A DNA stretch of 43,653 nucleotides from CAZLMW01 sp964560875 (GCA_964560875.1 CAZLMW010000061.1:1-43653); one strand, 5' to 3'; shown: positions 1 through 8,175, counted from the first letter of the stretch. Notes: a model not told the origin generated them from the sequence alone. Program-made: numbers and translations.

Positions 1-46
1 CGGTCGATGGCGGAAGGGGAGCTTCAACCAACAAACGGAGGGCCCC

Positions 47-451
47 ATGGCGGACTACGACAACAACATCGAGAACAACACCGAGGACAGCGGACGGCTT
101 GCTCAGTACAGCAACGGCGAACGGCTGGTGGCGCTGCAGGTTGCGGAAGACGCGGCGGTGGCGGTCACGCTGCTGATGCAGAAGGTGCCGGCGGCGATGC
201 GGCTGTACCAGGACCAGGCGATTCGGGCGGCAGGGTCGGCAGCGTTGAATCTCAGCGAGGGCAACGGACGGCGGGGGCGTGAGCGGAAACGGTACTTCCA
301 GGTGGCATACGCGTCGGCGCGTGAAGCCAAAACGGCGGTGCGGATCGCCGTGCGGGTCAACGCGGTCGACAAGCAGGCCGGTGAGCGTGCACTGGCGCTG
401 CTGGACCGGGCTGCTGCGTTGACCTGGGGGCTGTGGCGCGGAAGGTCCTAA
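47..451 (+). CDS. four helix bundle protein (S23/IVP-like)
   Basis: A 134-residue protein with no signal peptide or membrane segment. Residues about 60-105 carry the family signature: a Ser-Ala-Ala-Leu-Asn-Leu-Ser-Glu-Gly-Asn-Gly-Arg stretch, then a basic patch, then a helix with Phe/Ala/Ser and a conserved Glu in the ASAREA segment. This is the pattern of small four-helix-bundle proteins related to those encoded in 23S rRNA intervening sequences. Here the gene stands alone, with no rRNA nearby. The start is ATG 47, with an ACGGAGG-like ribosome binding site at about 34-41. The first 20 residues are rich in Asn, Asp and Glu and probably disordered. The molecular function of stand-alone members is not established. 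A strong hairpin follows the stop directly. Family call is fairly sure; role unknown. Confidence 0.75.
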   Translation: MADYDNNIENNTEDSGRLAQYSNGERLVALQVAEDAAVAVTLLMQKVPAAMRLYQDQAIRAAGSAALNLSEGNGRRGRERKRYFQVAYASAREAKTAVRIAVRVNAVDKQAGERALALLDRAAALTWGLWRGRS

Positions 452-457
452 ACGGCC

Positions 458-489
458 ATCGGCCCGTAGAATCGTCTCTACGGGCCGAT
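458..489 (+). terminator. strong hairpin after the four-helix-bundle gene
   Basis: A perfect 13-bp inverted repeat (458-470 with 477-489) encloses a 6-nt loop and begins 6 nt after the stop codon. There is no T-run on either side, so it may work as a Rho-assisted terminator or 3'-end stabiliser rather than a classical intrinsic terminator. It could serve both strands. Confidence 0.55.
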
Positions 490-917
490 CACGGCTCGAA
501 GCTATTGATACCGCACCCCACCATCAAAACCGCTCCAGCGGCCTCTACGTGACCTACAGGGGCATATAGCCTCGAAAAATGGCCTCGCGGACGCCCTCGG
601 CGCGCCTAACGGAACGACGGTGAGATTCCGGTCAGCAAACGCCCTGCTGCCGCCGCTTCCGACCTCCGCCAATCCGCGATCTGCACCCGAGTCGGTCATC
701 GGCCGCCGCCGCTGCCGCCGTCTCCGAAACCAACCGGCGCGTCGCGTCAGCGACGTGCTCGGGGGCCGCCACCGATGGCGAGCCCCTGGCTCACCGCTGA
801 CCCACGCGTCCACGAGTAGCCCGATCGCAGCGAGCCGCACCCACCCTTGTTGCCCACCCTTGTTGCAGGACCTCCCGCCGGCCTATCTTGTCGGTCACAC
901 CCGCCCGAGGAGCACCC
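490..917. other. intergenic stretch without a supported gene
   Basis: About 430 bases lie between the hairpin and the TerB-like gene. Open frames exist on both strands, but their translations are Arg/Pro/Ser-rich with no recognisable domain, as expected of GC-rich non-coding DNA. The only structure I see is a tandem duplication near the right end (840-866). The promoter of the downstream gene should lie here, but I cannot point to convincing -35/-10 boxes. Confidence 0.5.
840..866 (+). repeat. two-copy 13-bp tandem repeat
   Basis: CCCACCCTTGTTGC occurs at 840-853 and again at 853-866, a 13-bp period with two copies. It lies about 50 bp upstream of the start of the TerB-like gene. It may be chance slippage or a regulatory direct repeat; nothing in the sequence decides. 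Confidence 0.5.
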
Positions 918-1295
918 ATGGACATGTCCGACCCGCGCCTGTCCGTCGAAGTCCGCCAGGCGTTCCTCGAGATCATCGGGCAGCTGCTCGTCGCCGATTT
1001 TCAGGTCACGACCGAGGAAGACGCGTTCTTTCAGCGTCTGGTCTCTCGTTTGGGGCTGACCGAAGCGCAGCGCGATCAGGTCGTCAAGCGCGTCGACATC
1101 GGCACGGACGCAGAACTGATCAGCGCGAAGATTCCGCTCCCCTTGCGACTCGAGCTGCAGAGAGTCCTGGCCGAAGCCGCAGCGGCCGACGGTGAAATCG
1201 CTCCGCGCGAGCTCGACCTGCTCGAACGCGTCGCCCTCGTCATGCAGATCCTCAACGCCTACCCCGGCTACGGTGCCGCGCCGGTTGGCGACTGA
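918..1295 (+). CDS. TerB-like (tellurite-resistance TerB fold) protein
   Basis: A 125-residue all-helical protein. The first half has a helix with a VADFQVTTEEDAFF segment, and the second half has the TerB-family signature AAAADGEIAPRELDLLERVA, an acidic Asp-Gly-Glu-Ile motif after an Ala-rich helix. The two acidic loops are pseudo-repeats of the kind that bind divalent metal in TerB proteins. I chose ATG 918 because GAGGAG lies at 907-912 with good spacing; an upstream TTG at 888 lacks such a site. No other ter genes (TerC, TerD, TerZ) are near, so a tellurite-resistance role should not be assumed. The gene converges on the polyprenyl synthase gene with a 36-bp gap. Confidence 0.7.
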   Translation: MDMSDPRLSVEVRQAFLEIIGQLLVADFQVTTEEDAFFQRLVSRLGLTEAQRDQVVKRVDIGTDAELISAKIPLPLRLELQRVLAEAAAADGEIAPRELDLLERVALVMQILNAYPGYGAAPVGD

Positions 1296-1331
1296 GGTCT
1301 CAGCTTCGGGGCGCTCAAGTCTGCTTGGCGC

Positions 1332-2396
1332 TCACGTCTGCGCACGCGCATGAACGGCGACCGCCTCCTGGCAGGCCGACGCGAACTCGATCGCGAGCGC
1401 GTGCAGCTCCGGCTCCTCCGCAAGGTTGTCATCATTGCGGATGCGATCGGCCGTCTTTTCGATGTGCTGCGCGATCATCGGGATCCCGTCGCCACGCCGC
1501 AGCGTGAAAATCGCCCGATCGAGCAACCGTTCATCGGTGCGATCCGGCGCCGTCCACAGGATATCGAGCAGCCACTGCACATCTTCGGGGTGGCGCCGCA
1601 TATGGGCGAGCAACACCGCGTTCAGCCGGCCCTGGCGCAGATCGGTGCCGGGATGCGCTTTGCCATGGTCGGTGAATAAGTCGCGCACGTCGTCGCGCAT
1701 CTGGAACAAGATCCCCAACCTCCGAAACGGCCCCGCGAGCTCTTCGGCACGCTGCTTGTCGAGCCCGGCGAGGAGGACTGAACCGAGCACGGGCAAGGCG
1801 AAGAAGCCGCCGGTCTTTCGCGCCGCAACCCCCCGCCAGGCCTCGAACAAGAGCGTCAGCGGCGGCACGGGAACCAGCGCGATCTCAGCCGCCTGCCCAC
1901 GAGCGGCCTCTGTCGCCTCGTGCACCAGGACCTGCGTCAGCGTGACGCGCAATTCGGCGTCGACCGGCATCTCGGCCACCGCGCGCGTCGTCAGCATCAA
2001 CAGCAAATCGCCGGCGTTGATGGCTTGCGGCACGCCATAATTGGACCAAACGGATGGTCGCCCGCGTCGGAGCGTATCGCCATCTTGAATGTCGTCGTGA
2101 ATGAGCGACGCGTTGTGCAGCAACTCGCAAGCACACGCCCACCCGATCGCGGCATCTTCGGGCGCGTCGAGGGCCGCCGAGGCGTCGAGCGCCAATCGTG
2201 AACGCAGCCGTTTGCCGCCCGCATCGAGGTGCTCGCGGACAATGCGGATCAGGGGATCTTCGGTCTGGGTGCCGACCAGCTCGCGCATCGTCGCTTCAAC
2301 GCGCATCAACGAGCTGCGAGAGGCGCCGGTTTGGTCGCGCTGCACGTCGTCGTTGGCGGCGAGATCGATAGCTTCGTTGGTGACGTGTTCGGTCAC
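1332..2396 (-). CDS. trans-isoprenyl (polyprenyl) diphosphate synthase
   Basis: A 354-residue cytosolic enzyme that should condense isopentenyl diphosphate onto an allylic diphosphate to make a medium or long prenyl chain, for example for quinones or carotenoids. Visible motifs are GGKRLR at 60-65, the first Asp-rich motif DDIQD at 101-105, a QAINAGD segment at about 124-130, the Lys-Thr at about 194-195, and the second Asp-rich motif DDVRD at 235-239. Together these identify the IspB/IspA/CrtE superfamily. Chain length cannot be read from the sequence. The first 45 residues are not conserved. The start is a GTG at 2396 with a GGAG 5 nt upstream; the next in-frame Met lies about 30 residues in. 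The gene is divergent from proS, with 135 bp between the starts. Confidence 0.88.
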   Translation of the reverse strand: MTEHVTNEAIDLAANDDVQRDQTGASRSSLMRVEATMRELVGTQTEDPLIRIVREHLDAGGKRLRSRLALDASAALDAPEDAAIGWACACELLHNASLIHDDIQDGDTLRRGRPSVWSNYGVPQAINAGDLLLMLTTRAVAEMPVDAELRVTLTQVLVHEATEAARGQAAEIALVPVPPLTLLFEAWRGVAARKTGGFFALPVLGSVLLAGLDKQRAEELAGPFRRLGILFQMRDDVRDLFTDHGKAHPGTDLRQGRLNAVLLAHMRRHPEDVQWLLDILWTAPDRTDERLLDRAIFTLRRGDGIPMIAQHIEKTADRIRNDDNLAEEPELHALAIEFASACQEAVAVHARAQT

Positions 2397-2531
2397 GCGC
2401 GCTCCGCAGGACGCATCCGCCCCGTTCGCCGCGCCGGCCCACTGGACCTGAGCGCCGCAAACGGGTACCAGAAGCGCCCGATCCCGGGTGTGGTTCCCGG
2501 CTTCTCATCACGGCAACCCCGAGTATACCCC

Positions 2532-4274
2532 ATGCGCGCTTCGAACCTGCATATCCCGACGCTCCGCGAGCCGCCCAACGACGCCGAGGTCGTGTCCCAC
2601 CAACTCCTGGTCCGCGCCGGCTACATCCGCCGCTGCGCCGCCGGCGTCTACAGCTTCCTGCCGCTGGCCGTGCGCGCGCTCGAAAAGATCAAGAACATCA
2701 TCCGCGAAGAGCTCGACGTCGCCGGAGCCCAGGAAGTCCTGCTGCCTGTCGCCGTGCCGGCTGATCTGTGGAACGAGTCGGGCCGCTGGGAACAATACGG
2801 ACCCGAGCTGCTTCGCTTCCAAGACCGCAAAGGCGCCGACTTCTGCATCGGACCGACCCACGAAGAGGCGATCGTCGATCTCGTGCGCCGCGACGTGAAC
2901 AGCTACAAGCAGCTGCCGATCAACCTCTACCAAATCCAGACGAAATTCCGCGACGAGATGCGGCCCCGCGCCGGTCTGATGCGCGGTCGCGAATTCATGA
3001 TGAAGGACGCCTACTCCTTCGACGCCGACGACGAAGCCGCCACCGTCAGCTACCAGGCGATGTACGACGCCTACAACCGCATCTTCACGCGCATGGGGCT
3101 GGACTTCCGGCCGGTCGAAGCGGACACCGGCAATATCGGCGGATCGCTGTCGCACGAGTTCCAGGTGCTCGCTGACTCGGGCGAAGACGCGATCGTTTCG
3201 TGCAGCAACTGCGACTACGCCGCCAACGTCGAGATGGTCCCGCTGCCCTACGGCGATCCCGCGATCGTCACCGACGCGCCCGCCCCCGAGCTGGTCGAAA
3301 CGCCCGGCTGCAAGACCATCGACGCGGTCTGCGACTTCCTCGATACCGCCAAGGAAGCGTCGATCAAGGCGGTGCTCTTCGAAGCTGATGGCGAGCCCCT
3401 TGTGGCCTTTGTGCGCGGCGATCGGGAGCTCAACGAGGTCAAGCTCAAGAAGCTCAGCGGCGCCACCCTCCTGCACATCGCCGATGGCGGCTGGTTCGCG
3501 CGGACCACCAAGCTTCCGCCCGGCTTCATCGGCCCCCACAAGCTCGCTGAAAACGCCGAGGTCCCCGTCAAAGTATTCGTAGACGGCGAGATCGCCGCGA
3601 TCGACAGCGCGGTCTGCGGCGCCAACCAAAAGCGCTACCACTTTACCGGTATTCGCCCGGGTCGCGACCTGCCCGAAGACACCGTGTGGGCCGACCTGCG
3701 TATGGCTGAAGCCGGCGATCCCTGCCCCAAGTGCGCCGGCAAACTGCGCACCTTCCGCGGCATCGAAGTCGGCCACGTGTTCTTTCTCGGCACCAAGTAC
3801 AGCGTCTCGATGAACGCAATGTTCCTCGACGCCAACCAGAAAAAGCAGCCCTTCGTCATGGGCTGCTACGGCATCGGAGTGAGCCGCATCCTGTCGGCCG
3901 CCGTCGAGCAGAACCACGACGACCGCGGCATCATCTGGCCGGTCCCGATCGCGCCCATCGAGGTGATCGTGGTGTCCGTGGACAAGAAGGGCGACGGCCT
4001 CGAAGCGGCCGAACGGATCTACCGAGATCTGCGTGCCGAGGGGATCGACGCCGCTATCGACGACCGCAAACAGCGCCCTGGGGTCAAGTTCAAGGACGCC
4101 GAGCTCGTCGGCTACCCGCTGCAGATCACCGTCGGCCGCGGCATCAAGGAAGGCAAGGTCGAGGTCAAGATCCGGCGCATCGGCGAACGTATGGACATGG
4201 CCGTCGATGGGCTCGTCCCCAAGGTCGCGGCTGCCATCCGCAAAGCCCGTCGCGGCCACGAGCTGCAGCTTTGA
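2532..4274 (+). CDS. proS: proline--tRNA ligase (bacterial type, with editing domain)
   Basis: A 580-residue class II aminoacyl-tRNA synthetase that charges tRNA-Pro, matching the usual length of the bacterial ProS type. The catalytic core is split by an inserted YbaK-like editing domain (about residues 225-390) that hydrolyses Ala-tRNA-Pro. Motif 2 is at about 139-163 (FRDEMRPRAGLMRGREF), followed by the conserved MKDAYSFD. Motif 3 is at about 444-460 (GCYGIGVSRILSAAVEQN). The C-terminal anticodon-binding domain follows, with the typical DDRKQRPGVKFKDAEL segment. The chosen start, ATG 2532, gives the standard N-terminus MRASNLHIPTLREPP. The frame stays open about 100 codons further upstream, but that part overlaps the divergent synthase gene and is not conserved. 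The next gene starts 12 bp after the stop. Confidence 0.97.
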   Translation: MRASNLHIPTLREPPNDAEVVSHQLLVRAGYIRRCAAGVYSFLPLAVRALEKIKNIIREELDVAGAQEVLLPVAVPADLWNESGRWEQYGPELLRFQDRKGADFCIGPTHEEAIVDLVRRDVNSYKQLPINLYQIQTKFRDEMRPRAGLMRGREFMMKDAYSFDADDEAATVSYQAMYDAYNRIFTRMGLDFRPVEADTGNIGGSLSHEFQVLADSGEDAIVSCSNCDYAANVEMVPLPYGDPAIVTDAPAPELVETPGCKTIDAVCDFLDTAKEASIKAVLFEADGEPLVAFVRGDRELNEVKLKKLSGATLLHIADGGWFARTTKLPPGFIGPHKLAENAEVPVKVFVDGEIAAIDSAVCGANQKRYHFTGIRPGRDLPEDTVWADLRMAEAGDPCPKCAGKLRTFRGIEVGHVFFLGTKYSVSMNAMFLDANQKKQPFVMGCYGIGVSRILSAAVEQNHDDRGIIWPVPIAPIEVIVVSVDKKGDGLEAAERIYRDLRAEGIDAAIDDRKQRPGVKFKDAELVGYPLQITVGRGIKEGKVEVKIRRIGERMDMAVDGLVPKVAAAIRKARRGHELQL

Positions 4275-4286
4275 TCGAGCGGCGCC

Positions 4287-4886
4287 GTGATTGAGTTTTC
4301 CGCCCCTGCCCAGGTGGCCGTCCTCGTCGACGCGCCCAACCTCGAGCCGCTCGAACCGATCTTCGACGCGCTCGAAGGCCTCCCGATCGACATGTGGATC
4401 GCCCAGTCCGCGTTTATCGCGCTCGGCCCATCCGTCGCTCACCACCTGCGCCTCGCTGGGTTCTCGTCCTGGCTCGATCTGCGCCTGGGTGGCGAAGCAG
4501 AAACCGTCGCGCGATCGGTCGAAGCTGTCGCTCGAATCGGCGTTCGCGGCGTGACGGTCGACCTGGCTTCCGGTGCCGATGCGGCGATCGCGGCCAGGAA
4601 GGCGGCGCGTGGCCGGCTCAAGGTAATCGGTGTGCCCAACCCGCTCGATCGACCCGAAATGGCGGGTGTACGAGCCGAGATCGCGAGCAAAGCGCGGCTT
4701 GACGGCATCTACATCGGTGCCGAACAACCCGCTTCGCCACGCGGACAAACGATCAGGCGATCGGACCGTGCGGTCGCTGCAGATCTACTTATTGTCGCCG
4801 AAGCTGTGCTCACCGCCGCTGACCCACACGCCGCCGCGACGGCCATCATCGACGCCCAGCGCGCCATTACCGGAGCGACTCCGTGA
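4287..4886 (+). CDS. degenerate orotidine-5'-phosphate decarboxylase-like protein (probable pseudoenzyme)
   Basis: A 199-residue protein whose segments line up with OMP decarboxylase (PyrF): VAVLVDAPNLEPLEPIFDAL, then SAFIALGPSVAHHLRLAGF, WLDLRLGGEAETVARSVEAV, GVRGVTVDLASGADA, LDGIYIG and a C-terminal LLIVAEAVLTAADPHAAATAI. The catalytic positions are changed. The substrate lysine of the VGK motif aligns with Gln40. The DxKxxD tetrad reads Asp64-Arg66-Gly69. The phosphate-binding GRP near the C-terminus reads Ala-Glu-Ala (171-173). The protein is also about 45 residues shorter than E. coli PyrF. I therefore infer a TIM-barrel protein without normal OMPDC activity. The start is GTG 4287, 12 bp after proS, and the stop overlaps the next start (GTGA), so it is probably co-translated with the rRNA methyltransferase gene. 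It could instead be a very divergent relative (for example KGPDC or HPS-like) with another substrate. Confidence 0.6.
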   Translation: MIEFSAPAQVAVLVDAPNLEPLEPIFDALEGLPIDMWIAQSAFIALGPSVAHHLRLAGFSSWLDLRLGGEAETVARSVEAVARIGVRGVTVDLASGADAAIAARKAARGRLKVIGVPNPLDRPEMAGVRAEIASKARLDGIYIGAEQPASPRGQTIRRSDRAVAADLLIVAEAVLTAADPHAAATAIIDAQRAITGATP

Positions 4887-6071
4887 ACGATCGTCGAAAG
4901 GGCAAGGGCAAAGGGCGCACCGGCGGCAAAAGCGGCGGTAAGGCTGGCGGTGGCAAGGCTGGCGGTGGCAAGGCTGGCGGTGGCAAGGCTGGCGNNNNNN
5001 NNNNNNNNNNNNNNNNNNNNNNNNNNNNNNNNNNNNNNNNNNNNNNNNNNNNNNNNNNNNNNNNNNNNNNNNNNNNNNNNNNNNNNNNNNNNNNAGGCTG
5101 GCGGTGGCAAGGCTGGCGGTGGCAAGGCTGGCGGTGGCAAGGCTGGCGGGGGCAAGGCTGGCGTGGGCAAGGCTGGCGGCGGCAAGGCTCGGCCCGGAAA
5201 GCCGAAGGCCCGATCACATTATAAAGACACGCGCGCGCGAGGGAGCCAGCGTGACCGACCGCGATCGGATGGCCAGGGTGCGCGGGGCCCTCGTGTCGGC
5301 GATCGGCCACGAGGACGCGATCGGGGCGCGAGAAACAAGCCCGGGCCTCACCTGGTGTGCGGTCGCCACGCTGTCTTCGCGCTGCTTAAGCACACGCCCA
5401 GCCGCGTGCTCCGCGCGTTTTCGTGGACGACCGATCGCGACGCTGAGGCCACGATGCGCAAACTCGCCGGCAAGGCGGGGATCGAGCTGCTGGCAGCACC
5501 GCCCGACGAGCGGATCGTGAGCGATCATCTCTCGCAGGGCGTCGCGGTCACCGTACGACCCTATCCATATGCCGATCTCGACGAGCTCCTCGATCGCGAG
5601 CCCAACCCACTGCTATTGGTGCTCGATTCGATCACGGATCCGCGCAACCTTGGCGCGATAATGCGGTCGGCTGTCTTTTTCGGCGTGACCGCGGTCATTT
5701 TGCCGCGCGATCGGGCCAGTGGGGTCACTGGATCGGTCGAAAGGGTCTCGCGTGGGGCATCTGCCACTTTGCCGATCGTCCAGGTTGTGAACATCGCGCG
5801 CACGGTCGCGGCGCTCGAAGATCGGGCAATCGCGACGTTTGCCACGGTGCTCGATGCCGCGGCGACGCCCTTGCAAAGCGCGCGGCTCGATCGGCCGATC
5901 GCGATCGTGCTCGGTGGTGAAGGGCGAGGAGTGCGGCCTTTGGTGGCGCGTCGATGCAGCGGGATGCTGACACTTCCGCCCGCAGGTCCGATGCAGTCGT
6001 TGAATGTCGCCTCGTTTGCCAGCGTGGTCCTCGCTTTTTGCTGTCGCGAAACAGACCGATCTTTTGGTTGA
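4883..6071 (+). CDS. rlmB: TrmH-family (RlmB-like) 23S rRNA 2'-O-ribose methyltransferase with Gly/Lys repeat N-terminus
   Basis: A SPOUT-class methyltransferase, expected to methylate the 2'-O of a 23S rRNA guanosine (Gm2251 in E. coli) using SAM. After the repeat come a substrate-binding domain (CGRHAVFALLKHTPSRV onward, about 5362-5600), SPOUT motif 1 (LDSITDPRNLGAIMRSA, about 5623-5673), motif 2 (VLGGEGRGVRP, about 5908-5940) and motif 3 (MQSLNVASFASVV, about 5990-6030). The N-terminus (GTG 4883, overlapping the previous stop) is MNDRRKGKGKGRTGGK followed by GGGKA repeats, and it is interrupted by 100 N. The repeats before and after the N-run are in different frames as written. The missing sequence predicted from repeat phase is 6 + 15n bases, a multiple of 3, so the gene is most likely intact and the apparent frameshift comes from the arbitrary gap size. 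The basic tail probably aids rRNA binding. The exact member (RlmB or TrmH) is inferred. Confidence 0.85.
4946..5189 (+). repeat. 15-bp tandem repeat encoding Gly-Gly-Gly-Lys-Ala
   Basis: The unit GGCGGTGGCAAGGCT is repeated perfectly at 4946-4990 (three copies plus GGCG) and at 5100-5144 (three copies). Three one- or two-base variants follow at 5145-5189 (GGCGGGGGC, GGCGTGGGC and GGCGGCGGC versions). The repeat runs into the gap on both sides. Degenerate copies at the 3' edge and identical copies next to the gap are what recent slippage expansion would leave. Confidence 0.95.
4995..5094. other. assembly gap (100 N)
   Basis: Exactly 100 undetermined bases, the usual placeholder for a gap of unknown length, lying inside a perfect 15-bp tandem repeat. 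The true copy number of the GGGKA unit cannot be read here. Confidence 0.99.
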
Positions 6072-6096
6072 CAAGCCTCAACTGCTTTTGTATTTC
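6068..6096 (+). promoter_or_regulatory. candidate sigma-70 promoter for the tRNA-tuf operon
   Basis: A perfect TTGACA at 6068-6073, overlapping the rlmB stop codon, is followed after 17 bp by TATTTC at 6091-6096. The -35 box and spacing are ideal, but the -10 box matches only three positions. It lies about 155 bp before the first tRNA. No better pair is apparent closer to the tRNA, and the rest of 6097-6250 shows nothing I recognise. Confidence 0.35.
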
Positions 6097-6250
6097 AGCC
6101 GCCCTCCATTTGGGCCCGTCGCGCGCGGATCACCCGAATGAGCACCGGAACCGACCGCTTGGAGCCCCCACCACAAGGCTCGAATGGCTGCGACAAAGGT
6201 ACGTTGAGGACCGTCGGGGATGCTCGGTCGACGCGGAAACCAAATACCGC

Positions 6251-6323
6251 GCTGGCGTAGCTCAGTTGGTAGAGCAGCTGATTTGTAATCAGCAGGTCGC
6301 AGGTTCAAATCCTGTCGCCAGCT
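6251..6323 (+). tRNA. tRNA-Thr (anticodon TGT)
   Basis: The acceptor stem GCTGGCG/CGCCAGC, a D-arm, the anticodon loop TTTGTAA in a CTGA/TCAG stem and the TTCAAAT T-loop all fold as a standard cloverleaf. The discriminator is T6323 and the genome continues CCCA, so the CCA end is not directly encoded. It corresponds in position and anticodon to E. coli thrU, the first of four tRNAs before tuf. Confidence 0.95.
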
Positions 6324-6383
6324 CCCAGGAAGCAGGCGCCGAGCACACCGCTCCCCTCCACGGGACCGAGCGGAAGCAACGAC

Positions 6384-6469
6384 GGAGGATTGCCCGAGTG
6401 GCTAATGGGGGCAGACTGTAAATCTGCTGGCGAGAGCCTACGGTGGTTCGAATCCACCATCCTCCACCA
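6384..6469 (+). tRNA. tRNA-Tyr (anticodon GTA)
   Basis: A class II tRNA with a long variable arm. The acceptor GGAGGAT pairs with ATCCTCC, the anticodon loop is CTGTAAA within GCAGA/TCTGC, and the T-loop is TTCGAAT. CCA is encoded at 6467-6469. It is equivalent in position to E. coli tyrU. Confidence 0.96.
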
Positions 6470-6540
6470 GACGACGGTCCGGTACAGAAGCGACGGTACA
6501 AGCGGGCTGAAGCGCTCGTCTCCGAGACGGGCTCCGCGAC

Positions 6541-6616
6541 GCGGGAATAGCTCAATTGGTAGAGCATCAGCCTTCCAAGCTGAGGGTCGCGGGTTCGATT
6601 CCCGTTTCCCGCTCCA
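6541..6616 (+). tRNA. tRNA-Gly (anticodon TCC)
   Basis: The acceptor GCGGGAA pairs with TTCCCGC, the anticodon loop is TTCCAAG, the T-loop is TTCGATT, the discriminator is T, and CCA is encoded at 6614-6616. The next tRNA begins only 2 nt later, so both must be cut from one precursor. Equivalent to E. coli glyT. Confidence 0.96.
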
Positions 6617-6617
6617 C

Positions 6618-6693
<76 letters not shown>

Positions 6694-6903
6694 GGCTCGT
6701 TGCGAGGCGAGCCGCAGACAGAAACGAGTCGGAACTCCCGGTAACCGACAACAAATCGATTCGGGACAACAAATACGCGGGATGATCGGACGCTGACCAC
6801 GGGTGTTGGCCAGCAGAAAATCGCCCCTTTGACGCGATGGAAACCGGCAGTCACTGCCACAAGCCACCATCGAAACGCTTTTTGAAAGCGGAGGAAACCA
6901 GCC

Positions 6904-8112
6904 ATGGGCAAGGCTAAGTTCGAGCGCACAAAGCCGCACGTCAACGTGGGCACCATCGGCCACGTCGATCACGGTAAGACGACGCTGACCGCCGCCATCA
7001 CCAAGCACCAGGCCGAACAGGGTCTCGGTGACTTCATCGACTTCGACAAGATCGACAAAGCTCCGGAGGAGAAGGCTCGCGGCATCACGATCTCGACCGC
7101 GCACGTTGAGTACGAGAGCCCCAACCGGCACTACGCTCACGTCGACTGCCCCGGTCACGCCGATTACATCAAGAACATGATCACCGGTGCCGCCCAGATG
7201 GACGGTGCGATCCTTGTTTGTGCGGCAACCGACGGCCCGATGCCGCAGACCAAAGAGCACGTGCTTCTCGCGCGTCAGGTCGGCGTCCCGTCGATCGTCG
7301 TGTACCTCAACAAGTGCGATCTCGCGTACGAAGACGACCCCGACGGCGAGCTCGTTGACCTCGTCGACATGGAGCTGCGCGAGCTGCTCGACAAGTACGA
7401 CTTCCCGGGCGACGACACCCCGATCGTGCGCGGCTCGGCGCTCCTGGCCCTGCAGGGTGAGAGCGACGACCGTGGCTTCGGCACCAAGAGCATCGACGAG
7501 CTCGTTGCGGCGCTCGACAGCTTCATCCCTGAGCCCGAGCGCGAGCTCGACAAGCCGTTCATCATGCCCGTCGAGGACGTCATGACCATCTCGGGTCGTG
7601 GCACGGTCGTCACCGGTCGTATTGAGCGCGGCATCATCAAGGTTGGCGAAGAGGTCGAGATCGTTGGCATCCGCGAGACCCGCAAGACCACGGTCACGGG
7701 CGTCGAGATGTTCCGCAAGCTGCTCGACAGCGGCCAGGCTGGCGACAACGTTGGCGCGCTGCTCCGCGGCGTGAAGCGTGAAGAGATCGAGCGCGGCCAG
7801 GTGCTGGCCAAGCCCGGCAGCATCACCCCGCACACCAAGTTCAAGGCCCAGGTCTACGTGCTGAACAAGGATGAGGGCGGCCGTCACAAGCCGTTCTTCG
7901 CTGGCTACCGCCCGCAGTTCTACTTCCGCACCACCGACGTCACCGGCGTCATCAACCTCGAGGGAGACGTCGAGATGGTGAAGCCCGGCGACCACGTCGC
8001 GATCGCGGTCGAGCTCATCGCCCCCATCGCGATGGAGAAAGGCCTCCGCTTCGCGATTCGTGAAGGCGGCCGTACCGTCGGCGCGGGTCAGGTCACCGAC
8101 ATCGTTGAGTAA
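6904..8112 (+). CDS. tuf: translation elongation factor Tu
   Basis: A 402-residue GTPase that delivers aminoacyl-tRNA to the ribosome. The G-domain motifs are complete: GHVDHGKT (19-26), the switch I region RGITI, DCPGHADY, and NKCD followed by the SAL motif (GSALLALQ). Domains II and III are near-consensus, including GRGTVVTGRIERG, GVEMFRK, the GGRHKPFF segment and the C-terminal RFAIREGGRTVGAGQV. A short acidic insertion after NKCD (LAYEDDPDGE) makes it slightly longer than E. coli EF-Tu (394). GGAGG precedes ATG 6904. It lies 210 bp after the tRNA cluster and is probably co-transcribed with it, as in the E. coli tufB operon. Confidence 0.99.
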   Translation: MGKAKFERTKPHVNVGTIGHVDHGKTTLTAAITKHQAEQGLGDFIDFDKIDKAPEEKARGITISTAHVEYESPNRHYAHVDCPGHADYIKNMITGAAQMDGAILVCAATDGPMPQTKEHVLLARQVGVPSIVVYLNKCDLAYEDDPDGELVDLVDMELRELLDKYDFPGDDTPIVRGSALLALQGESDDRGFGTKSIDELVAALDSFIPEPERELDKPFIMPVEDVMTISGRGTVVTGRIERGIIKVGEEVEIVGIRETRKTTVTGVEMFRKLLDSGQAGDNVGALLRGVKREEIERGQVLAKPGSITPHTKFKAQVYVLNKDEGGRHKPFFAGYRPQFYFRTTDVTGVINLEGDVEMVKPGDHVAIAVELIAPIAMEKGLRFAIREGGRTVGAGQVTDIVE

Positions 8113-8118
8113 TCAAAG

Positions 8119-8138
8119 CGGTGGGGTTCGCCCCACCG
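8119..8138 (+). terminator. UUCG-capped hairpin between tuf and rpmG
   Basis: CGGTGGGG (8119-8126) and CCCCACCG (8131-8138) form a perfect 8-bp stem capped by TTCG, an exceptionally stable tetraloop, starting 6 nt after the tuf stop. There is no T-run, so I read it as an mRNA 3'-end stabiliser or partial attenuator that protects the abundant tuf message rather than a full terminator. Confidence 0.5.
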
Positions 8139-8175
8139 TTGGACGCGACCCTTCCGCGGGACAGGCGAGGTAGAA

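Noticed and set aside
502..840. 112-codon minus-strand frame in the first intergenic region
   Set aside because: Arg-rich composition, no ribosome binding site and no recognisable family.
620..1195. 191-codon plus-strand frame ahead of and across the TerB-like gene
   Set aside because: Arg/Pro/Ser-rich with no domain, and it overlaps the better supported TerB-like frame.
2508..4748. 746-codon open frame opposite proS
   Set aside because: Translation is Asp/Gly/Arg/Val-rich with no domain; it is the mirror of highly GC3-biased proS codons on the other strand.
4883..5224. Apparent frameshift between the repeat N-terminus and the rRNA methyltransferase
   Set aside because: The shift comes from the arbitrary 100-N placeholder; repeat phase predicts a missing length divisible by 3.
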